DNA of 64,000 bases from Lysinibacillus_B sp036662795. GTDB taxonomy: Bacteria; Bacillota; Bacilli; Bacillales_A; Planococcaceae. The stretch spans positions 81,458-145,457 of the forward strand of contig NZ_JBAFWZ010000009.1 in NCBI RefSeq assembly GCF_036662795.1, written 5' to 3'. The position numbers were made by a program, and so were the translations under genes. The stretch's first letter is position 1. Each line of letters opens with the position of its first letter. This document shows positions 1-9,229 of the stretch, piece by piece. A model generated the notes under the pieces. That model did not search any database, was not told the DNA's origin, and saw nothing but the letters and a program-made list of their open reading frames with translations.

Positions 1-1428
1 GTAGAGCAGTTTACAGAAGGGAATTACAATCATTCTTTAAGTGGTATTTCTCGAGATGGTAAGAGCCTAATCATAAGTGTAAATCGTGCGGAAAACTTAG
101 ATTTCGATTTCAGTCAGCCACTATTCATTGTCGATGTAGAAACGAAAAAAGAGACTGTTCTTGTTCATGAGGAAGGCTATTACGGTGGTGCAGCATTTTC
201 TTTTGATAACCGTTATATCGCTTATGTTGGCAGTGATTCAGCTTATAAAAATGCATCACATGCTAATGTATATATCTATGATACGGAAACAGGAATAACG
301 CAAAATGTAACGGAAGCGATTGATGCGCCAGTAGGAGATTATGCTGTAGCCGATGTACAACAAGGTGTAAATGCACCAGCTGTCGTTTGGACAGAAACAA
401 ATGCATTATATTTCCAACTGTCAACAATGGGAGATGTACGCCTTTATTATGGAGATTTAGAAGGAAGTATTTTCCCTGCATCAGCCGAGGGAGAGCATAT
501 TTACGACTACTCTATTGCAAATAACGGTAATTGGGCCCTCATTGCTGTGTCGAACTCAACCTTCCCAGGCGAACTATTTTATTTTGATATAACGACAAGC
601 ACTCGTCGTCCTTTAACAAGCTTCAATGAGGCTGTTGTACAAGAAGTGACATTCTCAGAGCCAGAGCCGATTGTCTATAAAACGTCAGCTGGAGATGTAC
701 ACGGCTGGATTATGAAGCCTACCCAGTTTAAAGAGGGCGAAAAATACCCATTAATAGTAGAAGTGCATGGAGGACCACATACAATGTATGCGAACTCGTT
801 TTTCCATGAGTTGCAGTTGCTTGCCTCACAAGGCTATGGGGTGCTGTATGTGAATCCTCGCGGTAGTCATAGCTATAGCCAAGCCTTTGTAGATGGTGTA
901 CGCGGTGATTACGGTGGTGGGGATTATGAGGATATTATGATAGGATTAGATTATGCATTAGCTCATTACGAGTGGATTGATGAAAGTAGATTAGGCGTAA
1001 CAGGTGGAAGCTATGGCGGATTTATGACAAACTGGATTGTTGGTCATACAGATCGCTTTAAAGCGGCTGTGACGCAGCGTTCGATTTCGAACTGGATTAG
1101 CTTCTTTGGCGTATCGGACATTGGTTATTACTTTAGTGAGTGGCAAATTTTATCCGATATGAAATCACCTGATAAGCTTTGGGACCATTCTCCGTTAAAA
1201 TATGCAGAAAATGTTAGTACGCCGCTGCTTATTTTGCATAGTGAAAAGGATTTCCGCTGTCCAATTGAGCAGGCAGAGCAGCTGTATATTACACTAAAAT
1301 CGCAAGGGAAGGAAGTTGGCTTTGTTCGTTTCCCAGACAGTGATCATAACTTATCAAGAACAGGATTGCCGAATTTACGAATAGAGCGTCTAGAACAAAT
1401 TGTAAGCTGGTTTAAAAAATTCCTTTAA
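1..1428 (+). CDS. S9 family peptidase (acylaminoacyl-peptidase/prolyl oligopeptidase type), 5' end outside window
   Basis: The frame is open from base 1 to the TAA at 1426-1428, so the gene enters from the left; about 475 codons are visible. The first ~230 codons look like the beta-propeller part of S9 enzymes, with repeats such as SRDGKSLIISVN and YIYDTETG. The C-terminal alpha/beta-hydrolase part has the nucleophile motif GGSYGGF (Ser codon 1009-1011), an Asp in LHSEKDFRCP and a His in SDHNLSRTG, which together form the expected triad. By family, it would cleave short or N-acylated peptides in the cytoplasm. The ATG at 427 is internal and not the start, because coding similarity continues upstream of it. 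Substrate is unknown. Confidence 0.9.
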   Translation, partial: VEQFTEGNYNHSLSGISRDGKSLIISVNRAENLDFDFSQPLFIVDVETKKETVLVHEEGYYGGAAFSFDNRYIAYVGSDSAYKNASHANVYIYDTETGITQNVTEAIDAPVGDYAVADVQQGVNAPAVVWTETNALYFQLSTMGDVRLYYGDLEGSIFPASAEGEHIYDYSIANNGNWALIAVSNSTFPGELFYFDITTSTRRPLTSFNEAVVQEVTFSEPEPIVYKTSAGDVHGWIMKPTQFKEGEKYPLIVEVHGGPHTMYANSFFHELQLLASQGYGVLYVNPRGSHSYSQAFVDGVRGDYGGGDYEDIMIGLDYALAHYEWIDESRLGVTGGSYGGFMTNWIVGHTDRFKAAVTQRSISNWISFFGVSDIGYYFSEWQILSDMKSPDKLWDHSPLKYAENVSTPLLILHSEKDFRCPIEQAEQLYITLKSQGKEVGFVRFPDSDHNLSRTGLPNLRIERLEQIVSWFKKFL

Positions 1429-1566
1429 TATAGGGAACATGTGACAAAGGTGTGCGTCATATATATACATTGTTGCATTTAATATTGGTTTAAGAAAAAA
1501 TATCAATAAAGATAGATAAGTGTTTTTCTTAATTCGGTTATGCTAAAATAATGTAGGGAATTTTAG

Positions 1567-2223
1567 TTGAAAGTGAGTACAGCTATGTCGATAATTCAAG
1601 GTTTGATTGATTTTATTTTGCATATTGATGAACATCTCGTCGAAATTATTGGGCGATTCGGTGCTTGGTCATACGGTATTTTATTTGCCATCGTCTTTGT
1701 AGAAACTGGCATTGTTATTATGCCATTCCTACCAGGAGATTCGCTGCTGTTTGCAGCTGGTACACTGGCAGCTTTGGGAGCATTTAATATTTATACTTTA
1801 TTAATTGTGTTCTTTATTGCTGCTGTCATTGGAGATACAGTAAACTACCATATTGGGAAAAAGGTAGGTATGGCGATTCCACCACAAAGCTTTTTAGGTC
1901 GTGTAGTAAACAAAGAACGTATGGAAACTGCACAGGCGTTTTTCAATAAGCACGGTGGTAAAACGATTGTTATTGCACGTTTTATGCCGTTTATACGTAC
2001 ATTTATCCCATTCGTAGCTGGGGCAAGTCGTATGAATTATAAATATTTTATTTTTTATAATGTGGTTGGTGCTTTCCTATGGGTAATGAGCTGTACGCTT
2101 GCGGGTTATTTCTTTGGCAACATTCCGATTGTAAAAAATAACTTTTCAACAGTATTAATATTAATTATTGTAATCTCTGTACTACCAGCAATTATCGGTG
2201 CAATTCGAGCACGTAAAAAGTAA
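1567..2223 (+). CDS. DedA family membrane protein
   Basis: A 218-residue polytopic membrane protein with the DedA/SNARE-associated signature: an E...MPFLPGDSLLFAAG segment near residues 45-65, GDTVNYHIGKKVG near 90, and ARFMPFIRTFIPFVAG near 135-150. Family members act as lipid carriers or flippases (undecaprenyl-phosphate or phosphatidylethanolamine type) and help maintain membrane potential; which substrate applies here cannot be read from sequence. The start is uncertain: TTG at 1567 follows a weak GTAGGGAA site, and ATG at 1585 follows AAAGTGAG. It stands alone between the peptidase and a convergent crotonase, with a hairpin terminator just after the stop. Confidence 0.85.
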   Translation: MKVSTAMSIIQGLIDFILHIDEHLVEIIGRFGAWSYGILFAIVFVETGIVIMPFLPGDSLLFAAGTLAALGAFNIYTLLIVFFIAAVIGDTVNYHIGKKVGMAIPPQSFLGRVVNKERMETAQAFFNKHGGKTIVIARFMPFIRTFIPFVAGASRMNYKYFIFYNVVGAFLWVMSCTLAGYFFGNIPIVKNNFSTVLILIIVISVLPAIIGAIRARKK

Positions 2224-2225
2224 AG

Positions 2226-2275
2226 GGTGACGAGAAGTTCGGTTTTTCGACGATCTTCTTGTCACCTTTATTTTA
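2226..2275. terminator. Bidirectional hairpin terminator between convergent genes
   Basis: GGTGACgAGAAG pairs with CTTCTTGTCACC across a ~20-nt loop and is followed by TTTATTTT. It lies between the DedA gene (+) and the crotonase gene (-) and overlaps the 3' end of the latter, so it can serve both. Confidence 0.7.
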
Positions 2276-3049
2276 ATTTCCTTTAAAGTTAGGTTTTCTT
2301 TTTTCTGAAAATGCATGCAGTGCCTCGATACGATCCTTTGTAGGAATGGTCATTTCATATGCTTTTCGTTCGATTTGTAGACCAGTACTAATATCTACCT
2401 TCATGCCCTGCTTAATAGCAAATTTTGCTTGCTGCACAGCAATCGGGGCATTTTTTAAAAGCTCATTTGAAAATGCCTCAACAGTCTCTTGTAGTTCATC
2501 TGTAGGGGCAACTTTTGTGAGCAGACCACATTGGTTGGCTTCTGCTGCAGAAATACGTTTTGCAGTTAGTATATATTCGAGTGCCTTCGCTTCACCAATA
2601 AGTCGTGGTAATCGCTGTGTTCCCCCCGCTCCAGGAATAATCCCAAGTCCAGTTTCAGTTAAGCCAACAACGACATTGTCTGAGGCAATCCGAAAATCAC
2701 AGGAGAGTGCTAATTCTAGCCCTCCACCAAAAGCATAGCCTTGTAATACACAAATCGTTGGCTGAGGCAATTGTTCTATAGCATTAAACACCTCACCGAA
2801 TTTATTGAGGTTTCGTCGTACTAGAGACTCGGGTAAGGATATACGTTCCTTTAAATCAGCGCCAACCGAAAATGCTTTTTCCCCCGCACTAGAAATGACA
2901 ACTAAACGTATGTCAGGATGAATTCGAATCGATTCAATAATTGTGCCTAGCTCACATAGCATGTCGTAGTTAAAGGCATTTAAAGATTCAGGTCTGTTTA
3001 ATGTAATATGGGCAGTAAACTGTTTTTGTTCATACTTTACGGTATCCAA
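2273..3049 (-). CDS. Enoyl-CoA hydratase/isomerase family protein
   Basis: A 258-residue crotonase-fold protein. The oxyanion-hole segment (AFSVGADLKE, residues ~59-68) and the second block GYAFGGGLELALSCDFRIAS (~104-123) are intact. Both Glu residues used by true hydratases are present (GGGLELAL and GLTETGLGIIPGAGGTQRL), so hydration of a trans-2-enoyl-CoA is likely. The C-terminal EKRKPNFKG ending is typical of short-chain enoyl-CoA hydratases of Bacillales. The start is TTG at 3049, preceded by AAGGGGG. The gene is monocistronic and no beta-oxidation partners are adjacent, so the acyl chain length and pathway are undetermined. Confidence 0.85.
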   Translation of the reverse strand: MDTVKYEQKQFTAHITLNRPESLNAFNYDMLCELGTIIESIRIHPDIRLVVISSAGEKAFSVGADLKERISLPESLVRRNLNKFGEVFNAIEQLPQPTICVLQGYAFGGGLELALSCDFRIASDNVVVGLTETGLGIIPGAGGTQRLPRLIGEAKALEYILTAKRISAAEANQCGLLTKVAPTDELQETVEAFSNELLKNAPIAVQQAKFAIKQGMKVDISTGLQIERKAYEMTIPTKDRIEALHAFSEKRKPNFKGN

Positions 3050-3201
3050 AAAATAACCCCCTTATTTCATTTTTCTCTATTATAGTACTATGTTATTAAT
3101 TGTTGGTGCAAATTTTACAAGGATAAAGCTTGCTGTAATAAGAAAGTAACGTCGTTATGGTATAATATATAAAAAGTTAATCGTAAAGCGAGGCACTCCA
3201 A

Positions 3202-4440
3202 ATGGAAGTTTTTATTGGAAGACAACCTATCTTCAATCTTCATGAACGGGTTGTTGCGTATGAGTTATTATATCGAAATAAAAATAATAATTCCTTCCCA
3301 CTTGTTGATTCGGATGCTGCTACAGTGGATGTATTAGTGAATTCTTTTTTATCAATAGGTATAGATGAAGTAGGGAATGGACGACCGTGTTTTGTTAATT
3401 TTACTGAAAATCTATTAATGGGTCCGTTAACTGACTATTTAGATCCAGCGAATATTGTTATTGAAATACTAGAAGATGTTCCTATTACAAAAAAACTGAT
3501 TAGTAAGGTGGCAGAATTAAAGGAAAAAGGCTTTAAAATTGCGCTAGATGATTTTATTCTTGATGAAAGTGTACAAATTTACGATGAATTATTCACGTAC
3601 ATTGATTATATAAAGGTCGACTTTTTATTCTCCCCTCTACTTGAGCGGATGGAAATCGAATCAAAGGTGAAGAGTAATTTTCCACATATTAAACTATTAG
3701 CAGAAAAGGTGGAAACGCGTAATCAATTTGACGTGGCAAAGCATTCAGGCTATTCCTTATTTCAAGGCTATTTCTTTGAACAACCTCAGATATTAAAATC
3801 TACGGACATACCGGCAAATACAATTCAATATTTTCAAATTATGTCGTTACTTCGGGATAATGAGCCGAATATTAATGAACTAGCAGAAAGTATTGAACGA
3901 GATATTTCTTTATCGTTAAAATTGTTACAGCTTATCAATAACTCAACAAAGCGCTCTAAATCAAAGGTTCGATCAATTAAGCAGGCGATACTAATGCTTG
4001 GACTGTCCGAATTGCGAAGATACATTTATTTATTAGCAATGAGAGATATGCAAAATAAGGATAATAATGATTTATTTATAGAGCTTATGCGTCGTTCCTT
4101 ATTCAGAGCTAAAGTATGTGAAAAGCTAGCAAAGTTAAATTATAAGAAAAACTTTTCAGAATATTTTTTAGTTGGCCTTTTTTCTCTAATCGATTCATTA
4201 TTAAATCGACCATTAAATTTAATCCTAAAGCAGCTCCCATTTTCAGAGGAAATTGCAGAAACAATTAGTGGTGGAAATACTGAAATGACACCTTATTTTA
4301 ATTTTAGTATTGCTTTAAGTAAAGCAGATTGGGAAACTGTAGATCAGCTTGGAAGTCAGCTTAAATTATCGAAAGATGCCATTATGCAAATTTATAGTGA
4401 TGCAAATGACTGGGTAGAAGAAACATTCCATACGTATTAA
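3202..4440 (+). CDS. EAL-HDOD domain signalling protein (YuxH-like)
   Basis: A 412-residue protein combining an N-terminal EAL-like domain (~1-195) with a C-terminal HDOD domain (~200-405). The EAL motif is altered (YELLYRN in its place), while an ALDDF block and the NFTENLL segment remain. Catalytic c-di-GMP hydrolysis is therefore doubtful and a binding or scaffolding role is more likely. The length matches the B. subtilis YuxH/CdgJ family. A TATAAT-like box lies about 40 bp upstream of the ATG, so it probably has its own promoter. No associated diguanylate cyclase is nearby. Confidence 0.85.
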   Translation: MEVFIGRQPIFNLHERVVAYELLYRNKNNNSFPLVDSDAATVDVLVNSFLSIGIDEVGNGRPCFVNFTENLLMGPLTDYLDPANIVIEILEDVPITKKLISKVAELKEKGFKIALDDFILDESVQIYDELFTYIDYIKVDFLFSPLLERMEIESKVKSNFPHIKLLAEKVETRNQFDVAKHSGYSLFQGYFFEQPQILKSTDIPANTIQYFQIMSLLRDNEPNINELAESIERDISLSLKLLQLINNSTKRSKSKVRSIKQAILMLGLSELRRYIYLLAMRDMQNKDNNDLFIELMRRSLFRAKVCEKLAKLNYKKNFSEYFLVGLFSLIDSLLNRPLNLILKQLPFSEEIAETISGGNTEMTPYFNFSIALSKADWETVDQLGSQLKLSKDAIMQIYSDANDWVEETFHTY

Positions 4441-4448
4441 TAGATTGT

Positions 4449-4485
4449 CCTATAAGTTATAAAAGCTTATGGGGCTTATTTTTTA
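4449..4485 (+). terminator. Rho-independent terminator after the EAL-HDOD gene
   Basis: CCTATAAG pairs with CTTATGGG (with G-U) and is followed by a TTATTTTTT tract. Confidence 0.65.
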
Positions 4486-4600
4486 GAACCTACTATCAAT
4501 TTTCAGAAACTTCATCAAGATGAAGTTCTCTTTTAAAGGATCATTTGCTATAATCATGGCTGAAATAGGAGAAATCCAACAAATAAAGGAAGGTAAAAAA

Positions 4601-5452
4601 GTGAATAACGAACAAATTTCTGCAAAAGATACGATTATGGAATATTTACTTGTCATTGCAGGCGCCGCAGTTATTGCAATTGGCTTTAATGCATTCCTAT
4701 TTCCAAATCAGGTCGCATCTGGTGGTGTAAGCGGCATAAGTACGATTTTGCACGGACTTTTTGGGTGGAATGCAGGGATTGTGCAATATGCCTTTAATAT
4801 TCCATTATTTATAGCTGGTGTATTTATATTAGGAAAGAAGTTTGGTCTCAAATCATTTATCGGTACAATAGCGCTACCGTTTTTTGTTATTGTAACAGAG
4901 AAGTGGGATGCATGGACGCTTAATCCGCTACTCGGTGCTATTTTTGGCGGAATATTTGTAGGTTTCGGAATAGGTCTTGTTTTTAAAGGGAAGGCCTCTA
5001 CAGGTGGAACAGATTTACTTGCGCAAATAATTACAAAATATTTAGGGTTTACACTCGGCACAAGCGTACTTTTAATTGATGGTATTATCGCAATAAGTGC
5101 AGCTATTGTGTTTGATTTAGAGAAGGGGTTATACGCCCTAATCGGTTTATATGTTACGACAAAAACGATCGATATTGTACAGCTCGGTTTAAGTCAATCC
5201 AAAATGGTTTATATTATTACTACTAAGCAGGACGAGCTCCGTGATGCGATTTATCAGGAAGTTAACCGTGGTGTCACAAAGATTCCAGCAGTCGGAGGCT
5301 ATACTGGAACGGATAAGCCGGTCCTTATGGTAGTAGTCTATCAAACAGAGTTCACAAAGCTGAAACAAGTTGTCAAAAGAATTGATCCAACAGCGTTTGT
5401 AATTGTTTCGGATGCCTATGAGGTACTCGGTGAAGGTTTCAAACGTGCATAA
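4601..5452 (+). CDS. YitT family (DUF161/DUF2179) membrane protein, YvjA-like
   Basis: This 283-residue protein has about five hydrophobic segments in its first two thirds (for example EYLLVIAGAAVIAIGFNAFLF) and a soluble C-terminal DUF2179 domain (~residues 200-283: MVYIITTK..., VTKIPAVGGYTG, PVLMVVVYQTE), the layout of the YitT family. Function is unknown for the family. The GTG at 4601 is preferred as start because AAGGAAGG precedes it. Longer forms starting at 4520 or 4556 run through what looks like a -10 box (TATAAT, 4549-4554) and lack a ribosome site. It sits directly before the cytochrome c gene, as yvjA and cccB are neighbours in B. subtilis. Confidence 0.85.
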   Translation: MNNEQISAKDTIMEYLLVIAGAAVIAIGFNAFLFPNQVASGGVSGISTILHGLFGWNAGIVQYAFNIPLFIAGVFILGKKFGLKSFIGTIALPFFVIVTEKWDAWTLNPLLGAIFGGIFVGFGIGLVFKGKASTGGTDLLAQIITKYLGFTLGTSVLLIDGIIAISAAIVFDLEKGLYALIGLYVTTKTIDIVQLGLSQSKMVYIITTKQDELRDAIYQEVNRGVTKIPAVGGYTGTDKPVLMVVVYQTEFTKLKQVVKRIDPTAFVIVSDAYEVLGEGFKRA

Positions 5453-5503
5453 ATTTGCTATAATAGGTTTTGTAATACAATTCATTTTTGGAGGGGCAAG
5501 AAA

Positions 5504-5851
5504 ATGAAAAAGAAATGGTTAGCAACATTCGTATTTGGTTCGGCGCTATTTTTAGTAGCATGTGGTGGCGGAGATAAAGAAGATAACAACGACAATGCAA
5601 ATAATGAATCGCCATCGAACGAAACAACACAAGTTGAGATTGAAAAAGTAGCACAACAAAAATGTGGAACTTGTCACGGCGGTAATTTACAAGGTATGGG
5701 GAACTATCCAGCCTTAAATGATGTTGGCTCTCGCCTAAGTCAAGATGAAATTCTTGATATTATCGAGAATGGTAAGAATAATATGCCTGCTGGACTCGTT
5801 AAAGGTGAAGAAGCAGAGGCAATGGCTAAATGGTTAGCTGAACAGAAATAA
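5504..5851 (+). CDS. cccB: Cytochrome c551-type lipoprotein
   Basis: A 115-residue exported, lipid-anchored c-type cytochrome. It has a short signal peptide ending in the lipobox LVAC (Cys ~20), a low-complexity Asn/Asp/Glu linker, then a single haem-binding CGTCH motif (residues ~54-58) and a likely distal Met ligand in NNMPAG. Size and layout match B. subtilis CccB, a small electron carrier on the outer membrane face. The ribosome site GGAGGGGC is strong. Lipidation would need lgt, encoded 1.4 kb downstream. Its electron partner cannot be told from context. Confidence 0.9.
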   Translation: MKKKWLATFVFGSALFLVACGGGDKEDNNDNANNESPSNETTQVEIEKVAQQKCGTCHGGNLQGMGNYPALNDVGSRLSQDEILDIIENGKNNMPAGLVKGEEAEAMAKWLAEQK

Positions 5852-5862
5852 TGAAGATATAG

Positions 5863-5900
5863 AACGAGGATGGGGCTCTGTGCCCTGTCCTCGTTTCTTT
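5863..5900 (+). terminator. Rho-independent terminator after cccB
   Basis: AACGAGGA(t)GGGGC pairs with GCCC(tg)TCCTCGTT and is followed by TCTTT. Confidence 0.8.
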
Positions 5901-5979
5901 ATGAGGTAAATTCATAGCAAAATGATGTAGGCATGTTAAAATAGTACAATATGGGAGTCCAATGATTGGAGAGTATAAC

Positions 5980-6918
5980 ATGATTCAAGTTACAGTAAGA
6001 GATGTAATGGAAAAGTTTGATTTGCAGCTTGTCAGTGGGCATGAAGGAATTGGAAGGTACATTACAATGAGCGATATTTCTCGCCCAGGTTTAGAAATGG
6101 CAGGCTATTTTACACATTATCCTGCTGAGCGTGTACAGCTTCTTGGAAAGACAGAGTTATCCTTTTTTGAAATGTTACCAGCGGATGAAAAATTAGATCG
6201 GATGATGCGCCTATGCTCTCAAAATACCCCAGCCATCTTTATTTCAAGGGAGCTTGAAGTACCCCAGGAGTTAATACATGCATCAGAAGAAAATTCTGTG
6301 CCAGTACTGATTACGAAGCTTACAACAACACGCTTCTCAAGCCGACTTACAAACTTTTTAGAAAGTAAGCTAGCACCGAAAACGGCTATTCACGGAGTGC
6401 TAGTAGATGTCTATGGTATCGGTGTCCTTTTAATGGGGAAAAGTGGTGTCGGAAAAAGTGAAACGGCACTAGAGCTTGTAAAAAAAGGGCATCGACTAGT
6501 TGCGGATGATTGTGTAGAAATTCGTCAGGAGTCGGATAATTTATTAATTGGGAGTCCACCACCTTTACTTGAGCACTTGTTGGAAATTCGTGGAATAGGA
6601 ATTATTGATATTATGACCCTTTTTGGTGCCAGTGCTGTTCGCCCATACAAGCGTATTACGTTGATTGTCGAACTTGAAACTTGGGATCCTGAGAAGGCGT
6701 ATGATCGTCTAGGATTAGATGAAGAAAAAATGCGAATTATTGATACGGACGTGACGAAGCTAACAATTCCTGTTCAACCAGGGCGAAATGTGTCGGTAAT
6801 TATTGAAGTAGCTGCCATGAATTATCGCCTCAAAAAAATGGGCGTAAATGCAGCTGAGGAGTTTTCACGTCGACTAGATGAAATGATTGCATCAAATGAT
6901 GAGATGGATGATTTCTAA
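5980..6918 (+). CDS. hprK: HPr kinase/phosphorylase
   Basis: A 312-residue bifunctional enzyme that phosphorylates HPr and Crh on Ser46 with ATP and reverses it, the sensor step of carbon catabolite repression. The C-terminal kinase domain carries the P-loop GKSGVGKSE, the segment [10 protein letters not shown] and [18 protein letters not shown], the family signature. The N-terminal regulatory domain begins [18 protein letters not shown], like known HprK N-termini. I prefer ATG 5980 over the in-frame ATG at 5962, since TTGGAGAG is well spaced before 5980. It heads the hprK-lgt-ppaX-acyltransferase cluster; its likely substrate Crh is encoded at 21.7 kb. Confidence 0.97.
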   Translation: MIQVTVRDVMEKFDLQLVSGHEGIGRYITMSDISRPGLEMAGYFTHYPAERVQLLGKTELSFFEMLPADEKLDRMMRLCSQNTPAIFISRELEVPQELIHASEENSVPVLITKLTTTRFSSRLTNFLESKLAPKTAIHGVLVDVYGIGVLLMGKSGVGKSETALELVKKGHRLVADDCVEIRQESDNLLIGSPPPLLEHLLEIRGIGIIDIMTLFGASAVRPYKRITLIVELETWDPEKAYDRLGLDEEKMRIIDTDVTKLTIPVQPGRNVSVIIEVAAMNYRLKKMGVNAAEEFSRRLDEMIASNDEMDDF

Positions 6919-6937
6919 AAATTGAAGGGAGAAAAAG

Positions 6938-7759
6938 ATGGATTTAACACTTTTAGCCATAGACCCTGTTGCCTTTCACTTAGGACCAATTCCAGTACGT
7001 TGGTATGGAATTTTGATAGCATCAGGGATTGTACTGGCATATTTATTAGCACAGCGTGAGGCAGTTCGATTAGGTATTCATGAAGATTTTTTAAGTGATA
7101 TGCTGATTTGGGCTGTTCCTATTTCGATTTTAAGTGCTCGAATCTATTATGTAAGTATGCGCTGGGATTATTACGGCGAAAACCCAGGGAAAATTATTGA
7201 AATTTGGACGGGTGGTATTGCCATTCATGGTGCCTTAATAGGTGCCTTTATTACAGCCTATGTATTTACGAAAAAGCGAAATGTGAGCTTTTTACGTATT
7301 GCAGATATTGCAGCACCAAGTCTTTTAGTTGGACAAATTATTGGTCGCTGGGGGAACTTTATTAATCAGGAGGCTTATGGTGGTCCTGTTAGTAGAAGCT
7401 TTTTAGAAGGTTTAATGCTTCCGAATTGGATTATTGAGCAAATGTATATTGAAAAGGATGGGACGTATGTACATCCGACGTTTTTATATGAATCGGTATG
7501 GAATATTATCGGTTTAGTTATTTTACTCTTCGCTAGAAAGCTAAATTGGCGTCGAGGAGAAATGTTCTTCTTCTATATAATTTGGTATTCATTCGGTCGA
7601 TTCTTCATTGAGGGGTTACGTACAGATAGCCTTTATTTAGTAGGAGATTTACGCTCTGCACAAGTTGTATCAATCATTGGAATTGTAGTCGGTATAGTAG
7701 CTATCGTATATCGTCGTATGAAGGTACGCCCAGTAGTTCATTATTTAGATAAGAAATAA
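6938..7759 (+). CDS. lgt: Prolipoprotein diacylglyceryl transferase
   Basis: A 273-residue integral membrane enzyme that moves diacylglyceryl from phosphatidylglycerol to the lipobox cysteine of prolipoproteins. Seven hydrophobic segments are visible. The Lgt signature [13 protein letters not shown] (~residues 137-149) and the conserved IHGALIG loop (~90) are present, as is a C-terminal [13 protein letters not shown] block. It starts 19 bp after hprK with GGGAG as ribosome site. At least four lipoproteins in this window (cytochrome c551, the ABC binding protein, the PepSY region's neighbour set excepted, and the 62.3-kb protein) would be typical clients of such an enzyme. Confidence 0.96.
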   Translation: MDLTLLAIDPVAFHLGPIPVRWYGILIASGIVLAYLLAQREAVRLGIHEDFLSDMLIWAVPISILSARIYYVSMRWDYYGENPGKIIEIWTGGIAIHGALIGAFITAYVFTKKRNVSFLRIADIAAPSLLVGQIIGRWGNFINQEAYGGPVSRSFLEGLMLPNWIIEQMYIEKDGTYVHPTFLYESVWNIIGLVILLFARKLNWRRGEMFFFYIIWYSFGRFFIEGLRTDSLYLVGDLRSAQVVSIIGIVVGIVAIVYRRMKVRPVVHYLDKK

Positions 7760-7790
7760 GAGAGTAACTAAAAACTAAAGGGGTATCACA

Positions 7791-8432
7791 GTGATGATTA
7801 AAGCAATCTTATTTGATTTTGATGGAACTTTACTAGATACAAATGAGTTGATTATTGAAACATTCATGTATGTTCTTGGCGAAAGATTTCCTGGGCAATA
7901 TTCGACAGAAGACTGCCTGAAATTCATTGGACCTTCCTTAAAGGAGACCTTTGAAGAGCTTGCGCCTGGTGAATCTGATAAGCTTGAATCGAAATATCGG
8001 GAATGGAATATTGCCCATCATGATACGCTTGTTAAGCAATATGACGCGGTTGTCGAAACTTTAGAAGAATTAAACAGTATCGGTATCCGTTTAGTAATTG
8101 TATCGACAAAGCAGCGTGCTGGTATTGAAAGAGGGCTACGTGTTTTAGGGGCAGAGCATTCTTTTGAGTTTTATATCGGCGAGGATGATGTAACGTACGT
8201 CAAGCCACATCCCGAGCCTATTCTACTTGCCTTAAATAAGCTGGGGCTAAAAAAACAAGAGGTGATTATGGTAGGAGATAACTCACATGATATTGAAGGG
8301 GGCAAAAACGCAGGTGTACGAACTGCCGGTGTTGCATGGTCAATAAAGGGTGAGGCATTCCTACAGAAATTCGAGCCGGATTATATGCTGCAGCATATGT
8401 CGGATTTACTCACTATTGTGAAAGGGTCGTAG
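7791..8432 (+). CDS. ppaX: Pyrophosphatase PpaX (HAD superfamily)
   Basis: A 213-residue HAD phosphohydrolase. Motif I is DFDGTLLDT (residues 8-16), motif II VSTKQ (~104), motif III Lys in YVKPHPEP (~140) and motif IV VGDNSHDIEGG (~163). The position directly after lgt and the sequence match PpaX, which hydrolyses the pyrophosphate made when HPr-Ser-P is dephosphorylated by phosphorolysis, so it works with the HprK upstream. The start is GTG 7791 or ATG 7794, one codon apart. B. subtilis has an extra gene (yvoD) between lgt and ppaX that is missing here. Confidence 0.92.
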   Translation: MMIKAILFDFDGTLLDTNELIIETFMYVLGERFPGQYSTEDCLKFIGPSLKETFEELAPGESDKLESKYREWNIAHHDTLVKQYDAVVETLEELNSIGIRLVIVSTKQRAGIERGLRVLGAEHSFEFYIGEDDVTYVKPHPEPILLALNKLGLKKQEVIMVGDNSHDIEGGKNAGVRTAGVAWSIKGEAFLQKFEPDYMLQHMSDLLTIVKGS

Positions 8433-8434
8433 CG

Positions 8435-8965
8435 ATGAGAAAAACTGAGCGTTATCGTGTTGAAGGCGCAAACTCATTATGGAATATTTATAAAACAGTT
8501 TCCTTTTGGAAGGTGATGAAATGCTTTATCATTATTCAAATCGGGCGTTTTATGCCTTTTCTTCGTATTAAAAATTGGCTATACCGATCATTTTTAAAAA
8601 TGAACATTGGTGAGCAAACATCCTTAGCCCTAATGGTGATGCCAGACACGATGTTTCCAGAGCGTATTACGATTGGAAATAACTCTGTTATCGGCTTTAA
8701 TACGACAATTTTAGCGCATGAGTATTTAATAGACGAATACCGATTAGGTGATGTAATAATCGGGAGCAATGTAATGATCGGTGCCAATTCAACTATTTTA
8801 CCTGGTGTAGAAATTGGTGATGGTGCTATTGTATCCGCTGCAACGCTAGTACATAAGGATGTGCCAGCTGGCTGTATGGCAGGAGGCAATCCAATGCAAA
8901 TTATTTTTACGGCGGAAGAAATGGAAAAGCGAAAGGGTTTAGATAATCCTAAATGGCAAAATTAA
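8435..8965 (+). CDS. Left-handed beta-helix acyltransferase (YvoF-like)
   Basis: A 176-residue protein with hexapeptide repeats in its second half (IGSNVMIGANSTILPGVEIG and GAIVSAATLVHKDVPAG), typical of maltose/serine O-acetyltransferase-like enzymes. The putative catalytic His is in ILAHEY. It begins 2 bp after the ppaX stop, so it is translationally linked to it, the same place as yvoF in B. subtilis. The acceptor molecule is unknown. A strong terminator follows, closing the hprK cluster. Confidence 0.85.
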   Translation: MRKTERYRVEGANSLWNIYKTVSFWKVMKCFIIIQIGRFMPFLRIKNWLYRSFLKMNIGEQTSLALMVMPDTMFPERITIGNNSVIGFNTTILAHEYLIDEYRLGDVIIGSNVMIGANSTILPGVEIGDGAIVSAATLVHKDVPAGCMAGGNPMQIIFTAEEMEKRKGLDNPKWQN

Positions 8966-8970
8966 AAAGG

Positions 8971-9011
8971 ATCGACGAAACTCAAAGTGTTGAGTTTCGT
9001 CGATTTTTTTT
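8971..9011 (+). terminator. Rho-independent terminator closing the hprK operon
   Basis: ATCGACGAAACTCAA pairs with TTGAGTTTCGTCGAT around a four-base loop, followed by eight T. Confidence 0.9.
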
Positions 9012-9045
9012 CATGAAGCAGATCCTTACACCTTATTTTTTGCTC

Positions 9046-9063
9046 GGGATGTGTTTTTCTAAT
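9046..9063 (+). repeat. Short dispersed repeat, copy 1 (GGGATGTGTTTTTCTAAT)
   Basis: One of three intergenic copies of an 18-bp sequence; the other two (17025 and 29475) read GAGATGTGTTTTTCTAAT. The left half matches the start and the right half the end of the 120-bp structured repeat seen at 25892, 44679 and 59593, so it may be a collapsed copy. Confidence 0.6.
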
Positions 9064-9135
9064 GTATTTTATTCGTGTATAATTGACAGAAAAGTCTGTT
9101 ACAGAAAATTTGGAATGTTATTTTCTGTAGAAAGA

Positions 9136-9164
9136 TTGACGAAGGAGCGTTATAAAGATAGAAT
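9136..9164 (+). promoter_or_regulatory. Probable sigma-A promoter of the his operon
   Basis: TTGACG (9136-9141), a 17-bp spacer and TAGAAT (9159-9164), about 65 bp before the hisZ ATG. No T-box or histidine leader peptide is visible downstream of it. Confidence 0.55.
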
Positions 9165-9229
9165 AACTTTTATACATTAGTAATTTATCACTCTAGTACG
9201 TTAAAGTAAATTGTTTAGGATGTGTCAAA

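Noticed and set aside
8953..9180. 75-codon ORF after the acyltransferase gene
   Set aside because: It runs through the strong terminator at 8971-9011 and a dispersed repeat and has no ribosome site.
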